Shown: positions 42,815 through 49,462 of the stretch, in pieces | Layout of the letters: the number at the start of each line of letters is the position of its first letter | Numbering within the stretch: the stretch's first letter is position 1 | DNA from: Gaiellales bacterium | GTDB lineage: Bacteria; Actinomycetota; Thermoleophilia; Gaiellales; JAICJC01 | Direction of reading: 5' to 3' | Assembly (NCBI GenBank): GCA_036403155.1 | Contig: DASWRM010000042.1 | Coordinates: 1-49,462, forward strand | DNA length: 49,462 nucleotides | The notes under the pieces: model-generated | Seen by the model: the letters and a program-made list of their open reading frames with translations, nothing else | The model's database searches: none | Told to the model about the DNA's origin: nothing | Translations under genes and position numbers: made by a program

Positions 42815-44929
42815 GTGTGCGCCCGGCCGAGCGCGCGGCGCCGTCGCCGCGTCGTCTGCCTCGCATGGGCGGGGCTGCTGCTCCTGGCCGCGGCGCCGGC
42901 CTTCGGCGCGACGTCCACGTTCAACGCCACCGTGACGGCGGGTGGCACCGCCGTGCGGACGCACCCGTTCGCCGTGACGTCGCCCGGCCCGGTGACCGCG
43001 ACGCTCGACTGGACGGACGCGTCGGCCAACCTGACGCTCGCGCTGGTCAATCCGAGCGGTGCGACGGTCGCGACCGGCACGGGCACGAAGCCGCGGTCGC
43101 TCACCTACAACGCCCCCTCCGCGGGCACCTACAAGCTGCGCGTTAAGGCGGTGAGCGGCAGCTCCGCGTACACGGCCTCGGCCACGTACACGGGGGCGCC
43201 GCCGTTCCAGCGCTTCGTTCCGACCGATCCCACACGGGCCGGCCACGCCGAGATCTACCCGTCCGGCCTCGATGTCGGCCCCGACGGCACCGTGTACGTG
43301 GCCGATACGGGAGGCGATCAGGTGCAGGCGTACGCCGCGAACGGCGCCTTGCTGTGGACGACCGGCAGCCGCGGCACCAAGACGCTCGGGCGCTTCAACA
43401 ACCCGCGCGACGTCGCGTACGCCGTCGTCGGCGGCCAGCCCACGCTGTTCGTCGACGACACCGGGTACAACCGCGTGCAGGTGCTCGACGCGACGACCGG
43501 CAGGGCGCTCTCGGCCTGGGCGTTTCGCTTCCCGTCGACGCTCGGCATCAGCGTCGGCGTCGACGGCTCGGGGACCCCGATCGTGCTGGTCGCCGAGGAT
43601 TCGCAGAACAGGATCCAGACGTTCGACACCAGCGGCAACCTGCTCCAGACCGTCACCGGCAGCTTCGGCGGCAAGGCGCTCCTGGGCCCGCGGGACGCGG
43701 CGACGGACTCGAACGGCAACATCTACGTGGCCGACTATGGCAACGACCGCATCGTCAAGTTCTCCCCGAGCGGCGGCGTCCTCACCGCCTGGGGCTCCCA
43801 TGGGTCGGCCGACGGCCAGTTCCTGCGGCCCTACGGCGTCGACGTGGACAGCTCCGACCACGTCTATGTTGCCGACTCCGACAACGAGCGGATCCAGGAG
43901 TTCGACACGACGGGCGGCCACATCGCGAACTTCGGCCAGGCCGGCCTGGGCGCGAGCGACTTCCAGCAGCTGCGCCGCGTGGCGGTCGGGCCCGGCGCGG
44001 CGCCCGACGTGTACGGCGCCGACCTGTGGACGTTCAAGGTCGTCGAGCTCGACTCGACGGGAGCTTCCGTGCGCGTGTTCGGCAACGTCCCGCCCGCCGA
44101 CGGCCAGTTCAACGAGCCGTCGGGGATGGCATTCGACGGCGCCGGCCACATGTTCGTGGCGGACGCCGTCAACCAGCGGATCCAGCGGTTCATCGCGGCC
44201 ACCGGGGGCTACGACCTGAAGTGGGGCCAGCGCGGCTGGGGCAGCGGCGTCAAGGATGGGTTCAACTGGCCGCGCGACATCACGTATGCCTCGTCGACGG
44301 CCACGCTCTGGGTCGCCGACACGAAGAACAACCGGATGGTCGAGTTCGCGACGGACGGGACGCCCACCGGGCGCAAGTTCGGGCTGGCCGGCACGGGCGC
44401 GACCGCCATGAACTGGCCCTACGGCGTCGCGTCCCTTGGCGGCGACCTGATCGTCGCGGACACCTTCAACAACCGCGTCGAGCGCTGGACGCCCCCGGCG
44501 ACCCCACCGGTCAAGCCCGTCGCCGGCACGGTGGACTGGTCGCAGAACATCGCCGACGGCATCGCGTTCAAGGCGCCGTATGACGTGGCGGTCTCAGGCG
44601 GGAACGTCTACGTCGCCGATGCGACCAACAAGCGCATCGTCGTGCTCGACGCGGCGACCGGCGATGTGGTGCAGACGTTCGGCTCGGCGAACCTCCACCA
44701 GCCCCAGGGCGTCGCCGTCGATCCGGACACGGGCAACATCTGGGTCGCGGACACGAGCTTCAACCGGGTGGTCGAGTTCACCGGTACGGGCTCGTTCGTG
44801 CTCGCGTTCGGAAGGGCGGGCGTCGGCCCGGGGCAGTTCAACAAGCCGACCCACATCGCGGTCGACGGCGGCCTGCTCTACGTCGCCGACACCTGGAACG
44901 ACCGCGTCCAGGTGTTCTCGCTGGGGTAG
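42815..44929 (+). CDS. Secreted NHL-repeat beta-propeller protein
   Basis: 704 residues from GTG 42815, which follows GGAGGG by 7 nt and yields a normal signal peptide (ARRRRRVVCLAWAGLLLLAAAPAFGA); ATG 42794 would add seven residues. Residues about 30-125 form a beta domain like bacterial pre-peptidase C-terminal domains. The rest is a run of about 10-12 NHL repeats (GTVYVADTGGDQVQAY, GNIYVADYGNDRIVKF, DHVYVADSDNERIQEF and so on, each about 45-55 residues), enough for two propellers. Likely binds partners or glycans at the surface. It converges on the MFS gene with 10 nt between. Confidence 0.9.
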   Translation: MCARPSARRRRRVVCLAWAGLLLLAAAPAFGATSTFNATVTAGGTAVRTHPFAVTSPGPVTATLDWTDASANLTLALVNPSGATVATGTGTKPRSLTYNAPSAGTYKLRVKAVSGSSAYTASATYTGAPPFQRFVPTDPTRAGHAEIYPSGLDVGPDGTVYVADTGGDQVQAYAANGALLWTTGSRGTKTLGRFNNPRDVAYAVVGGQPTLFVDDTGYNRVQVLDATTGRALSAWAFRFPSTLGISVGVDGSGTPIVLVAEDSQNRIQTFDTSGNLLQTVTGSFGGKALLGPRDAATDSNGNIYVADYGNDRIVKFSPSGGVLTAWGSHGSADGQFLRPYGVDVDSSDHVYVADSDNERIQEFDTTGGHIANFGQAGLGASDFQQLRRVAVGPGAAPDVYGADLWTFKVVELDSTGASVRVFGNVPPADGQFNEPSGMAFDGAGHMFVADAVNQRIQRFIAATGGYDLKWGQRGWGSGVKDGFNWPRDITYASSTATLWVADTKNNRMVEFATDGTPTGRKFGLAGTGATAMNWPYGVASLGGDLIVADTFNNRVERWTPPATPPVKPVAGTVDWSQNIADGIAFKAPYDVAVSGGNVYVADATNKRIVVLDAATGDVVQTFGSANLHQPQGVAVDPDTGNIWVADTSFNRVVEFTGTGSFVLAFGRAGVGPGQFNKPTHIAVDGGLLYVADTWNDRVQVFSLG

Positions 44930-44939
44930 CGCCGGCCGG

Positions 44940-46208
44940 TCAGCGTGCCCGGACGGGCCAGTGCCGCATGATCGCGGCAGGCACCTCGTCCCGCAGCCGC
45001 GCGCCGGCGATCAGCGTCATCGCGACCGACGCAGCGCCGGAGACGAGGTACGCCGCCTCGGTGCCGCCGCGCGCCGCCAGCCATCCCGCCATCAACCCGC
45101 CCAGCGGGCCGGCGCCGTTGAAGGCGAAGTAGTAGAGGCCGATGACGCGACCTCGCAGGTGGTCCGGCGCGCGGAGCTGCAGGAGCGAGTTCGCGTTGGA
45201 CGTCCAGAGCGTGAAGGACGCGCCGGTGAGGAACAGGAGCACCGACGCCGGCGCAAGTGTGGCGACGGGCGCCAGCAGGAGCTGCGAGGCGCCGAACATG
45301 CCGGTCCCCACCAGCAGCACCGGCCAGCTGGCACGGCCGAGCGACGCGGAGATCAGCGCGCCGGTCAGCGCGCCGAGCCCGAAGAAAGCGGTCAGGACGC
45401 CGAACACCTCCGGCCCTCCGGCCAGCGTCTGGCGCGCCATGACCGGCAGCAGCACGTTGAAGTTGAACGAGAAGGTGCTGACGACCGTGACGATCAGCAG
45501 CGCGAGCAGCACGGGTGGCGTTCGCCGCACGTAGCGAAACGCTTCGCCCGTGCCCCGGAGCAGGGTCGGACGCTCCTCGTTCGCATTGCGGGGGAACAGC
45601 TCGTCGGTGCGCATCAGCAGGAGCCCGGCCAGCACGGCGGCGAAGCTGACGGTGTTCAGCGCAAAGCACATGCCGGCCCCGGCCGTCGCGACGACCACCC
45701 CGCCGAGCGCCGGGCCGACCACGCGGGCTGCGTTGAACAGGCTGGAGTTGAGCGCCACGGCATTCGGCAGCTCGTCGCGGCCCACCATCTCGAAGGTGAG
45801 CGCCTGGCGGGCGGGTGCGTCGAGCACGAGCACCGTCCCTCGCATGGCGGCCAGCGCCAGCACCTCCCACGTCGTCACGACGCCGGCCAGGGTGAGGCCG
45901 GCGAGCAGCCCGGCGATCGCCATCGAGACGACCTGCGTCCAGATCACCGCCCGGCGGGCGTCGAGCCGGTCGACGACGACGCCCGCGAACAGCCCGAGCA
46001 GGGTGAACGGAAGGAACTGGCACAGTGCGAGCAGGCCAACGGTCAGCGGTGAGTGCGACAGCTCGAGCACGAGCCAGGCGGTGGCGATGTTCTGCATCCA
46101 CGTGCCGCTGACCGAGACCACCTGACCGGAGAAGAAGAGGCGGTAGTTGCGGTGGCGGCGAAGGCTCGCAAACGTCCGGCGGTTCGCGCGCAGCAGAGCG
46201 GCGGTCAC
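44940..46208 (-). CDS. MFS transporter (MFS_3, EntS-like)
   Basis: 422 residues, 12 hydrophobic spans, starting RHRNYRLFFSGQVVSVSGTWMQ, the MFS_3 entry motif, with FAGVVVDRLDARR (motif A-like) in loop 2-3. Exporter of unknown substrate. GTG 46208 is inside the MarR stop (GTGA overlap), so it is co-transcribed with and probably controlled by the MarR gene. The frame is open to 46307 but that part is in the MarR coding region. Confidence 0.92.
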   Translation of the reverse strand: MTAALLRANRRTFASLRRHRNYRLFFSGQVVSVSGTWMQNIATAWLVLELSHSPLTVGLLALCQFLPFTLLGLFAGVVVDRLDARRAVIWTQVVSMAIAGLLAGLTLAGVVTTWEVLALAAMRGTVLVLDAPARQALTFEMVGRDELPNAVALNSSLFNAARVVGPALGGVVVATAGAGMCFALNTVSFAAVLAGLLLMRTDELFPRNANEERPTLLRGTGEAFRYVRRTPPVLLALLIVTVVSTFSFNFNVLLPVMARQTLAGGPEVFGVLTAFFGLGALTGALISASLGRASWPVLLVGTGMFGASQLLLAPVATLAPASVLLFLTGASFTLWTSNANSLLQLRAPDHLRGRVIGLYYFAFNGAGPLGGLMAGWLAARGGTEAAYLVSGAASVAMTLIAGARLRDEVPAAIMRHWPVRAR

Positions 46209-46645
46209 GCCGGCTCCTCGTCGAGCAGGCGTTCGAGCGGGCCGATCGCCTGCTCGATCGCCTCGAGCTGCTCGGCGTTCAGCCGCTTGAGGCGCGCAGC
46301 CAGCCATGCGGTGCGCCGCGAACGGGCCGAGCGAAGGACGCGGAGGCCGTCGGCGGTCAGCTCGAGCCCGACGCGGCGGCGGTCGGCGTTCGCGCGCGTC
46401 CGGCGCAGCAGGCCGGCGTCCTCGAGGCGTGTCAGCGCGGTCGACATGGCCGCGGCGCTGACGCCCTCGCGTTTGGCGAGATCGCGCACGCCGATGCCCG
46501 GGTGCTTGCGAACCTGGTGCAGCAGCGCCGCCTGCCCGCCGGTGATGCCGAGTGGGCCCAGCTCCCGGCGCAGGTGGCGGTTCAGCTGCAGGAGGACGGG
46601 GCGCAGGCGATTCGCCGTCGTGACCGGGTCCGAAGTCGTTAGCAT
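46205..46645 (-). CDS. MarR-family transcriptional regulator
   Basis: 146 residues from ATG 46645. Winged HTH: IGVRDLAKREGVSAAAMSTALTRLEDAGLLRRTRANADRRRVGLELTADG, the MarR signature with DRR wing. ATG 46654 is an alternative, but the minus-strand TAAAAT ends right before 46652, so transcription would start at about 46645, favouring the inner ATG as a leaderless start. It heads the MarR-MFS operon and most likely represses it. Confidence 0.9.
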   Translation of the reverse strand: MLTTSDPVTTANRLRPVLLQLNRHLRRELGPLGITGGQAALLHQVRKHPGIGVRDLAKREGVSAAAMSTALTRLEDAGLLRRTRANADRRRVGLELTADGLRVLRSARSRRTAWLAARLKRLNAEQLEAIEQAIGPLERLLDEEPA

Positions 46646-46676
46646 GTCTAACATTTTAGCGCATTACCGATATCGG
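46638..46676 (-). promoter_or_regulatory. MarR promoter with two candidate operators
   Basis: GTTAG-N5-CTAAC (46638-46652) lies exactly between the -10 TAAAAT (46653-46658, minus strand) and the start codon. CCGATATCGG (46667-46676), a perfect 10-bp palindrome, lies in the -10/-35 spacer. Either or both could bind the MarR dimer. Confidence 0.55.
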
Positions 46677-46816
46677 CACACATGGGCCGATGGTTTAGCG
46701 CAGCGGGATCGGCCTCCCAGCGGCAGTCGGAGATCGCCGCGCGACGGCCTGCCTAAGCGGCATACCCGCGGCGGGTGGATGGCGGGTGACTAGAGGAACA
46801 GGGGCCGGGGCGGCCG

Positions 46817-48604
46817 TCAGGCCGCGCCGGCCTCGGACTCCGCGGACTCGACCATCCGCTCGAGCTCACCGAACGCGATGTCCCAGACCTCGCCGCCCCG
46901 GAGGTCCACGCCGAGCCGCTCGAGCAGGTCGGCCGGAGCGGCGGAGGCGCCCGCCGAGAGGAACTCGAGGTAGCCGGGCACGAACTCCTCGCCACGCTCG
47001 CGCCAGACGCCGTACAGCGCCAGGGCCACCAGCTTGGCGAACACGTACGCGTAGGTGTAGAAGCGCGTCGAGATGAAGTGGGGGATGTAGGACCAGCCCA
47101 GCCTGTAGCCCTCCGGCAGCCGCATGCTGTCGCCGTAGTAGAGGCGGTTCTGCTCGATCCAGATCTCGCTCAGCCGGTCGGCGGTCAGGGCCTGCGACTC
47201 GGCCCGCACGGCGTAGGCGCGCTGTTCGTACCGGGCGAGGACGGTCTGCCGGAACACCGTCGCGAAGTTCGCCTCCGAGCGGGCGGCTGTGAGCGCCATC
47301 CGCGTCTGCGGGTCGTCCTCGTGCGCCAGCAGGTGGTCGTAGGCGACGAACTCGGCGAACGTCGAGGGCACCTCTGCGAGCGCCAGGCCGGTGTGCGCGG
47401 AGTGGGGCGACTGGGCCGCGTGCGACAGCTGGAAGTGCATCCCGTGGCCGAACTCGTGGGCGATCGTCAGCACGTCGTTCATCGTGTCGGTGTAGTTCAG
47501 GAGCACGTACGGCTTCGCGTCCTGCGCGACCGGCGCGCAGAAGGCGCCTCCGCGCTTGCCCGCGCGCGGCTCGGCGTCCACTCGGTTGTCCGTGAAGAAC
47601 GCCTCGGCGATCTCACGGACGCGCGGGGAGAAGCCGTCGAACGCCGCATCCACGAGCGATCGGCCCTCGTCGTAGCTGACGCCTCGCGCCTCGCCGACGG
47701 GCGCATACTGGTCGGCCAGCTCGAGCGTGTCGAGCCCGAGCAGCGTCGCCTTCGCCCGGAACCACCGCTGCGCGATCGGGTATCGCTGCTCGACGGCGTC
47801 CATCATCGCGCGGACGACGTCGGCGTCCAGCTCGTTGTCGAGGTGCGTCTGCGCCATCGGATCGTCCCCGTAGCTGCGAAGCCGGTCGAGCACGAGCCGG
47901 TCTCCGACGAGCGCGTCGTAGCAGTGCGCCAGCACGGGCGCGGGCTGCTCGAGCGCCGCGTACAGCGTGTCCAGGGCGGCGAGCCGGACGTCCCGCCGGC
48001 CGTCGTGCACGTAGGCGAGCAGGCGGTCGATGGTGTGCGGCTCGGGGCCGTCGCCGCTGTCGAACGGCACCTCGATCGTCGACGTCGTCTGCGCGTAGAG
48101 CGTCTGCCACGCCGAGACCGCGGCCGGGTTGCGCTCGCCCAGCGCGCGCTCCTCGGGCTCGGTCAGGACGTGCGTGCGGTATCGCCGCTGGGCCTCGAGG
48201 AAGTGGCGGTCACGCTCCAGCTCAGGCGACCCGGCCAGATCGCGGGCACGGTCGTCGTCGAGCGCGAGCCACTCCAGCTCGAAGAAGCGAAGCGCGTTCT
48301 GCGCCTGCACCACCGCCGTGTCGACGGCCGCGCCGAGGTCTCGGTTCTCCTCGCTGGTCACGTCGACCGACTTCCTCAGCATGGCGTAGGACGCGATCCG
48401 CGAGAGCTCGTTCTCGATGCTGCCCAGCTCCTGCAGGGCTTCGGCCAGCTCGGCCGCGGTGACCGCCGCCATGCGCCCGCGCCACGCCGACTCGAAGGCC
48501 TGCGCCCGCTCGAGCGCGGGGCCGATGGCCTGCCGCGCGGCCTGCGGCGACTCGAACAGCGGGGTGAGATCCCAGTGGACGCCTGCAGCCTGCACCGTGC
48601 TCAC
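46817..48604 (-). CDS. M3-family oligoendopeptidase (PepF-like)
   Basis: 595 residues. Zinc site HEFGH in TIAHEFGHGMHFQLSH, with the third ligand Glu about 25 residues later in ALAEVPSTFAEF, the M3 arrangement; the long helical N-terminal half (about 1-350) is the lid domain. Cytoplasmic peptidase for short peptides. GTG 48604 gives a clean start (VSTVQAAGVHWDLTPLF); TAGGCT on the minus strand (48614-48619) is a possible -10 9 nt upstream. The frame is open 35 codons more, but without family character. Confidence 0.93.
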   Translation of the reverse strand: MSTVQAAGVHWDLTPLFESPQAARQAIGPALERAQAFESAWRGRMAAVTAAELAEALQELGSIENELSRIASYAMLRKSVDVTSEENRDLGAAVDTAVVQAQNALRFFELEWLALDDDRARDLAGSPELERDRHFLEAQRRYRTHVLTEPEERALGERNPAAVSAWQTLYAQTTSTIEVPFDSGDGPEPHTIDRLLAYVHDGRRDVRLAALDTLYAALEQPAPVLAHCYDALVGDRLVLDRLRSYGDDPMAQTHLDNELDADVVRAMMDAVEQRYPIAQRWFRAKATLLGLDTLELADQYAPVGEARGVSYDEGRSLVDAAFDGFSPRVREIAEAFFTDNRVDAEPRAGKRGGAFCAPVAQDAKPYVLLNYTDTMNDVLTIAHEFGHGMHFQLSHAAQSPHSAHTGLALAEVPSTFAEFVAYDHLLAHEDDPQTRMALTAARSEANFATVFRQTVLARYEQRAYAVRAESQALTADRLSEIWIEQNRLYYGDSMRLPEGYRLGWSYIPHFISTRFYTYAYVFAKLVALALYGVWRERGEEFVPGYLEFLSAGASAAPADLLERLGVDLRGGEVWDIAFGELERMVESAESEAGAA

Positions 48605-48675
48605 GGGTGCGAAGCCTAGATGATCCGGCCCTGCGGCCGGTGCGCCGGATCGTCTCGCCCGTCGGCTCCACGCTC

Positions 48676-48681
48676 TATCCT
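48676..48681 (+). promoter_or_regulatory. Putative -10 (TATCCT) of the second MarR gene
   Basis: TATCCT ends 6 nt before ATG 48688, the same geometry seen at obgE and the ArsR gene. Confidence 0.5.
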
Positions 48682-48687
48682 GACGGC

Positions 48688-49143
48688 ATGGCGGTTTCGG
48701 CCCAGACACCGGCGCACCCGTTCACCGAGGCGGAGGCAGCGGCGTGGGTCGGATTCCTTCGCAGCCACGCCACGCTGGTACGCGAGCTCGATGCCACGCT
48801 GAGCGAGGCGCACGGGATGCCGCTCAGCTCCTACGAGGTGCTCCTGCGTCTCTCGCGCGAGCCGGAGGGACGCCAGCGCATGAGCGACCTCGCCGATTCG
48901 GTGTGGCTCAGCCGCAGCGGCATCACCCGGCTGATCGACCGGCTCGAGCGCGACGGGCTGGTGGAGCGGCGCGCATGTGCGTCGGATGCCCGCGGCTCCT
49001 TCGCCGTCATCACGGACGAGGGCAGGCGCCGGCTGGACGCCGCGCGTGCAACGCACGTCGCCGACGTCCGCGAGCGCTTCCTCTCCCGCTTCGACCGAGA
49101 TGAGCAGGCGCAGCTTGCGGAGTTCTGGTCGCGCCTCGGGTAG
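48688..49143 (+). CDS. MarR-family transcriptional regulator
   Basis: 151 residues. Winged HTH: MSDLADSVWLSRSGITRLIDRLERDGLVERRACASDARGSFAVITDEGRRRL, with the preceding LSSYEVLLRLSREPEG helix typical of MarR. Divergent from the M3 peptidase with 83 nt between starts, which it might control. Start ATG 48688, behind a TATCCT -10. No obvious dyad in the short gap. Confidence 0.9.
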   Translation: MAVSAQTPAHPFTEAEAAAWVGFLRSHATLVRELDATLSEAHGMPLSSYEVLLRLSREPEGRQRMSDLADSVWLSRSGITRLIDRLERDGLVERRACASDARGSFAVITDEGRRRLDAARATHVADVRERFLSRFDRDEQAQLAEFWSRLG

Positions 49144-49200
49144 AGGCGTTACCACGATACGGGGACGGCTCACCACCGTCCGATTTGCGATGCTTCTCGC

Positions 49201-49462
49201 GTGACGGACGCGAACGTCATGCAGCGTCTCCTCGAGGGGCAGGACGAGGTGCTCGCGGGCGTCGCCTCGGGCTCACCGTCCGGGCCGCTGGTCGACTCGA
49301 TCGCGCGCCTGGTCGAGGAGTGCGTTCCCGGCACGCTGTGCTCCGTGCTGCTCGTCGACCGTGAGAGCGGCACGCTGCGCCACGCCGCGGCGCCGAGCCT
49401 GCCACATGCCTACGTCGCGGCGATCGACGGCGCGGCGATCGGCCCGGCGGCCGGCCCCTGCG
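49201..49462 (+). CDS. N-terminal part of a GAF-domain sensor protein (cut by window end)
   Basis: GTG 49201 opens an uninterrupted frame to the edge (87 codons). The sequence SIARLVEECVPGTLCSVLLV, then DRESGTLRHAAAPSLPHAYV, then IGPAAGPC is the beginning of a GAF domain as found in diguanylate cyclases, phosphodiesterases and histidine kinases. The output domain lies outside the window. 57 nt separate it from the MarR gene. Confidence 0.7.
   Translation, partial: MTDANVMQRLLEGQDEVLAGVASGSPSGPLVDSIARLVEECVPGTLCSVLLVDRESGTLRHAAAPSLPHAYVAAIDGAAIGPAAGPC

Overview
The window is a very GC-rich bacterial chromosome segment of ordinary housekeeping character. Gene content and order (tig-clpP-clpX, valS-folC, mreB/mreC/mreD/mrdA/rodA, radical SAM TIGR03960-TIGR03936-rne-rplU-rpmA, obgE-nadD-rsfS), heavy GTG start use and many transcripts that look leaderless suggest an actinobacterium, most likely class Thermoleophilia (Gaiellales/Solirubrobacterales type). 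That placement is inference from gene order and sequence style; no search was run.

Layout. 1-1900: tRNA-Leu(UAG), then a minus-strand trio (PilZ-like protein, PNPOx-fold protein, DUF202 membrane protein). 2000-5300: trigger factor and the ClpP/ClpX protease. 5300-6060: a REP-associated tyrosine transposase (RAYT) flanked by inverted REP-like hairpins, the one clear mobile-type unit. 6080-9550: a class-A-like serine hydrolase, an NlpC/P60 wall hydrolase with a His-rich linker, and a polytopic membrane protein. 9580-13230: valS-folC. 13500-16300: zinc-ribbon membrane protein, CubicO-like serine hydrolase, ndk and maf. 16300-24400: the cell-elongation cluster mreB, uppP, mreC, mreD, mrdA, rodA and a DUF697 protein. 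24400-24960: a 40-residue membrane peptide and an orphan AlpA/excisionase-type HTH gene. 24960-30680: radical SAM pair, RNase E/G, ribosomal proteins L21 and L27. 30750-32730: VOC protein and two methyltransferases. 32770-35970: obgE-nadD-rsfS-DUF2203-unknown operon. 36000-40260: tRNA-Ala(GGC), a TPP-dependent enzyme, a TetR regulator divergent from a cupin, and an SDR dehydrogenase behind a small acidic ORF. 40370-42000: ArsR-type metal sensor plus an ArsP-type permease fused to a YHS domain. 42040-49462: double-VOC protein, secreted NHL propeller, MarR-MFS operon, M3 peptidase, second MarR and the start of a GAF protein.

Working units: peptidoglycan elongation (Mre proteins, PBP2, RodA, with the lipid-carrier phosphatase UppP inside the cluster); protein quality control (Tig, ClpXP); ribosome and RNA maturation (RNase E/G, L21, L27, Obg, RsfS); and several small regulator-plus-effector modules on the right (TetR/cupin, ArsR/permease, MarR/MFS).

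The most notable observations are: (i) several well-recognised genes have no ATG/GTG/TTG at their true N-terminus and appear to start at CTG (maf, rsfS, an SDR) or ATC (mreB); (ii) a -10 hexamer sits 6-10 nt before many start codons; (iii) the RAYT/REP unit, with covarying stems and a hairpin that encodes the end of the transposase; (iv) a clean TetR operator overlapping a near-consensus promoter. I did not find a clearly novel multi-gene defence or biosynthetic system.
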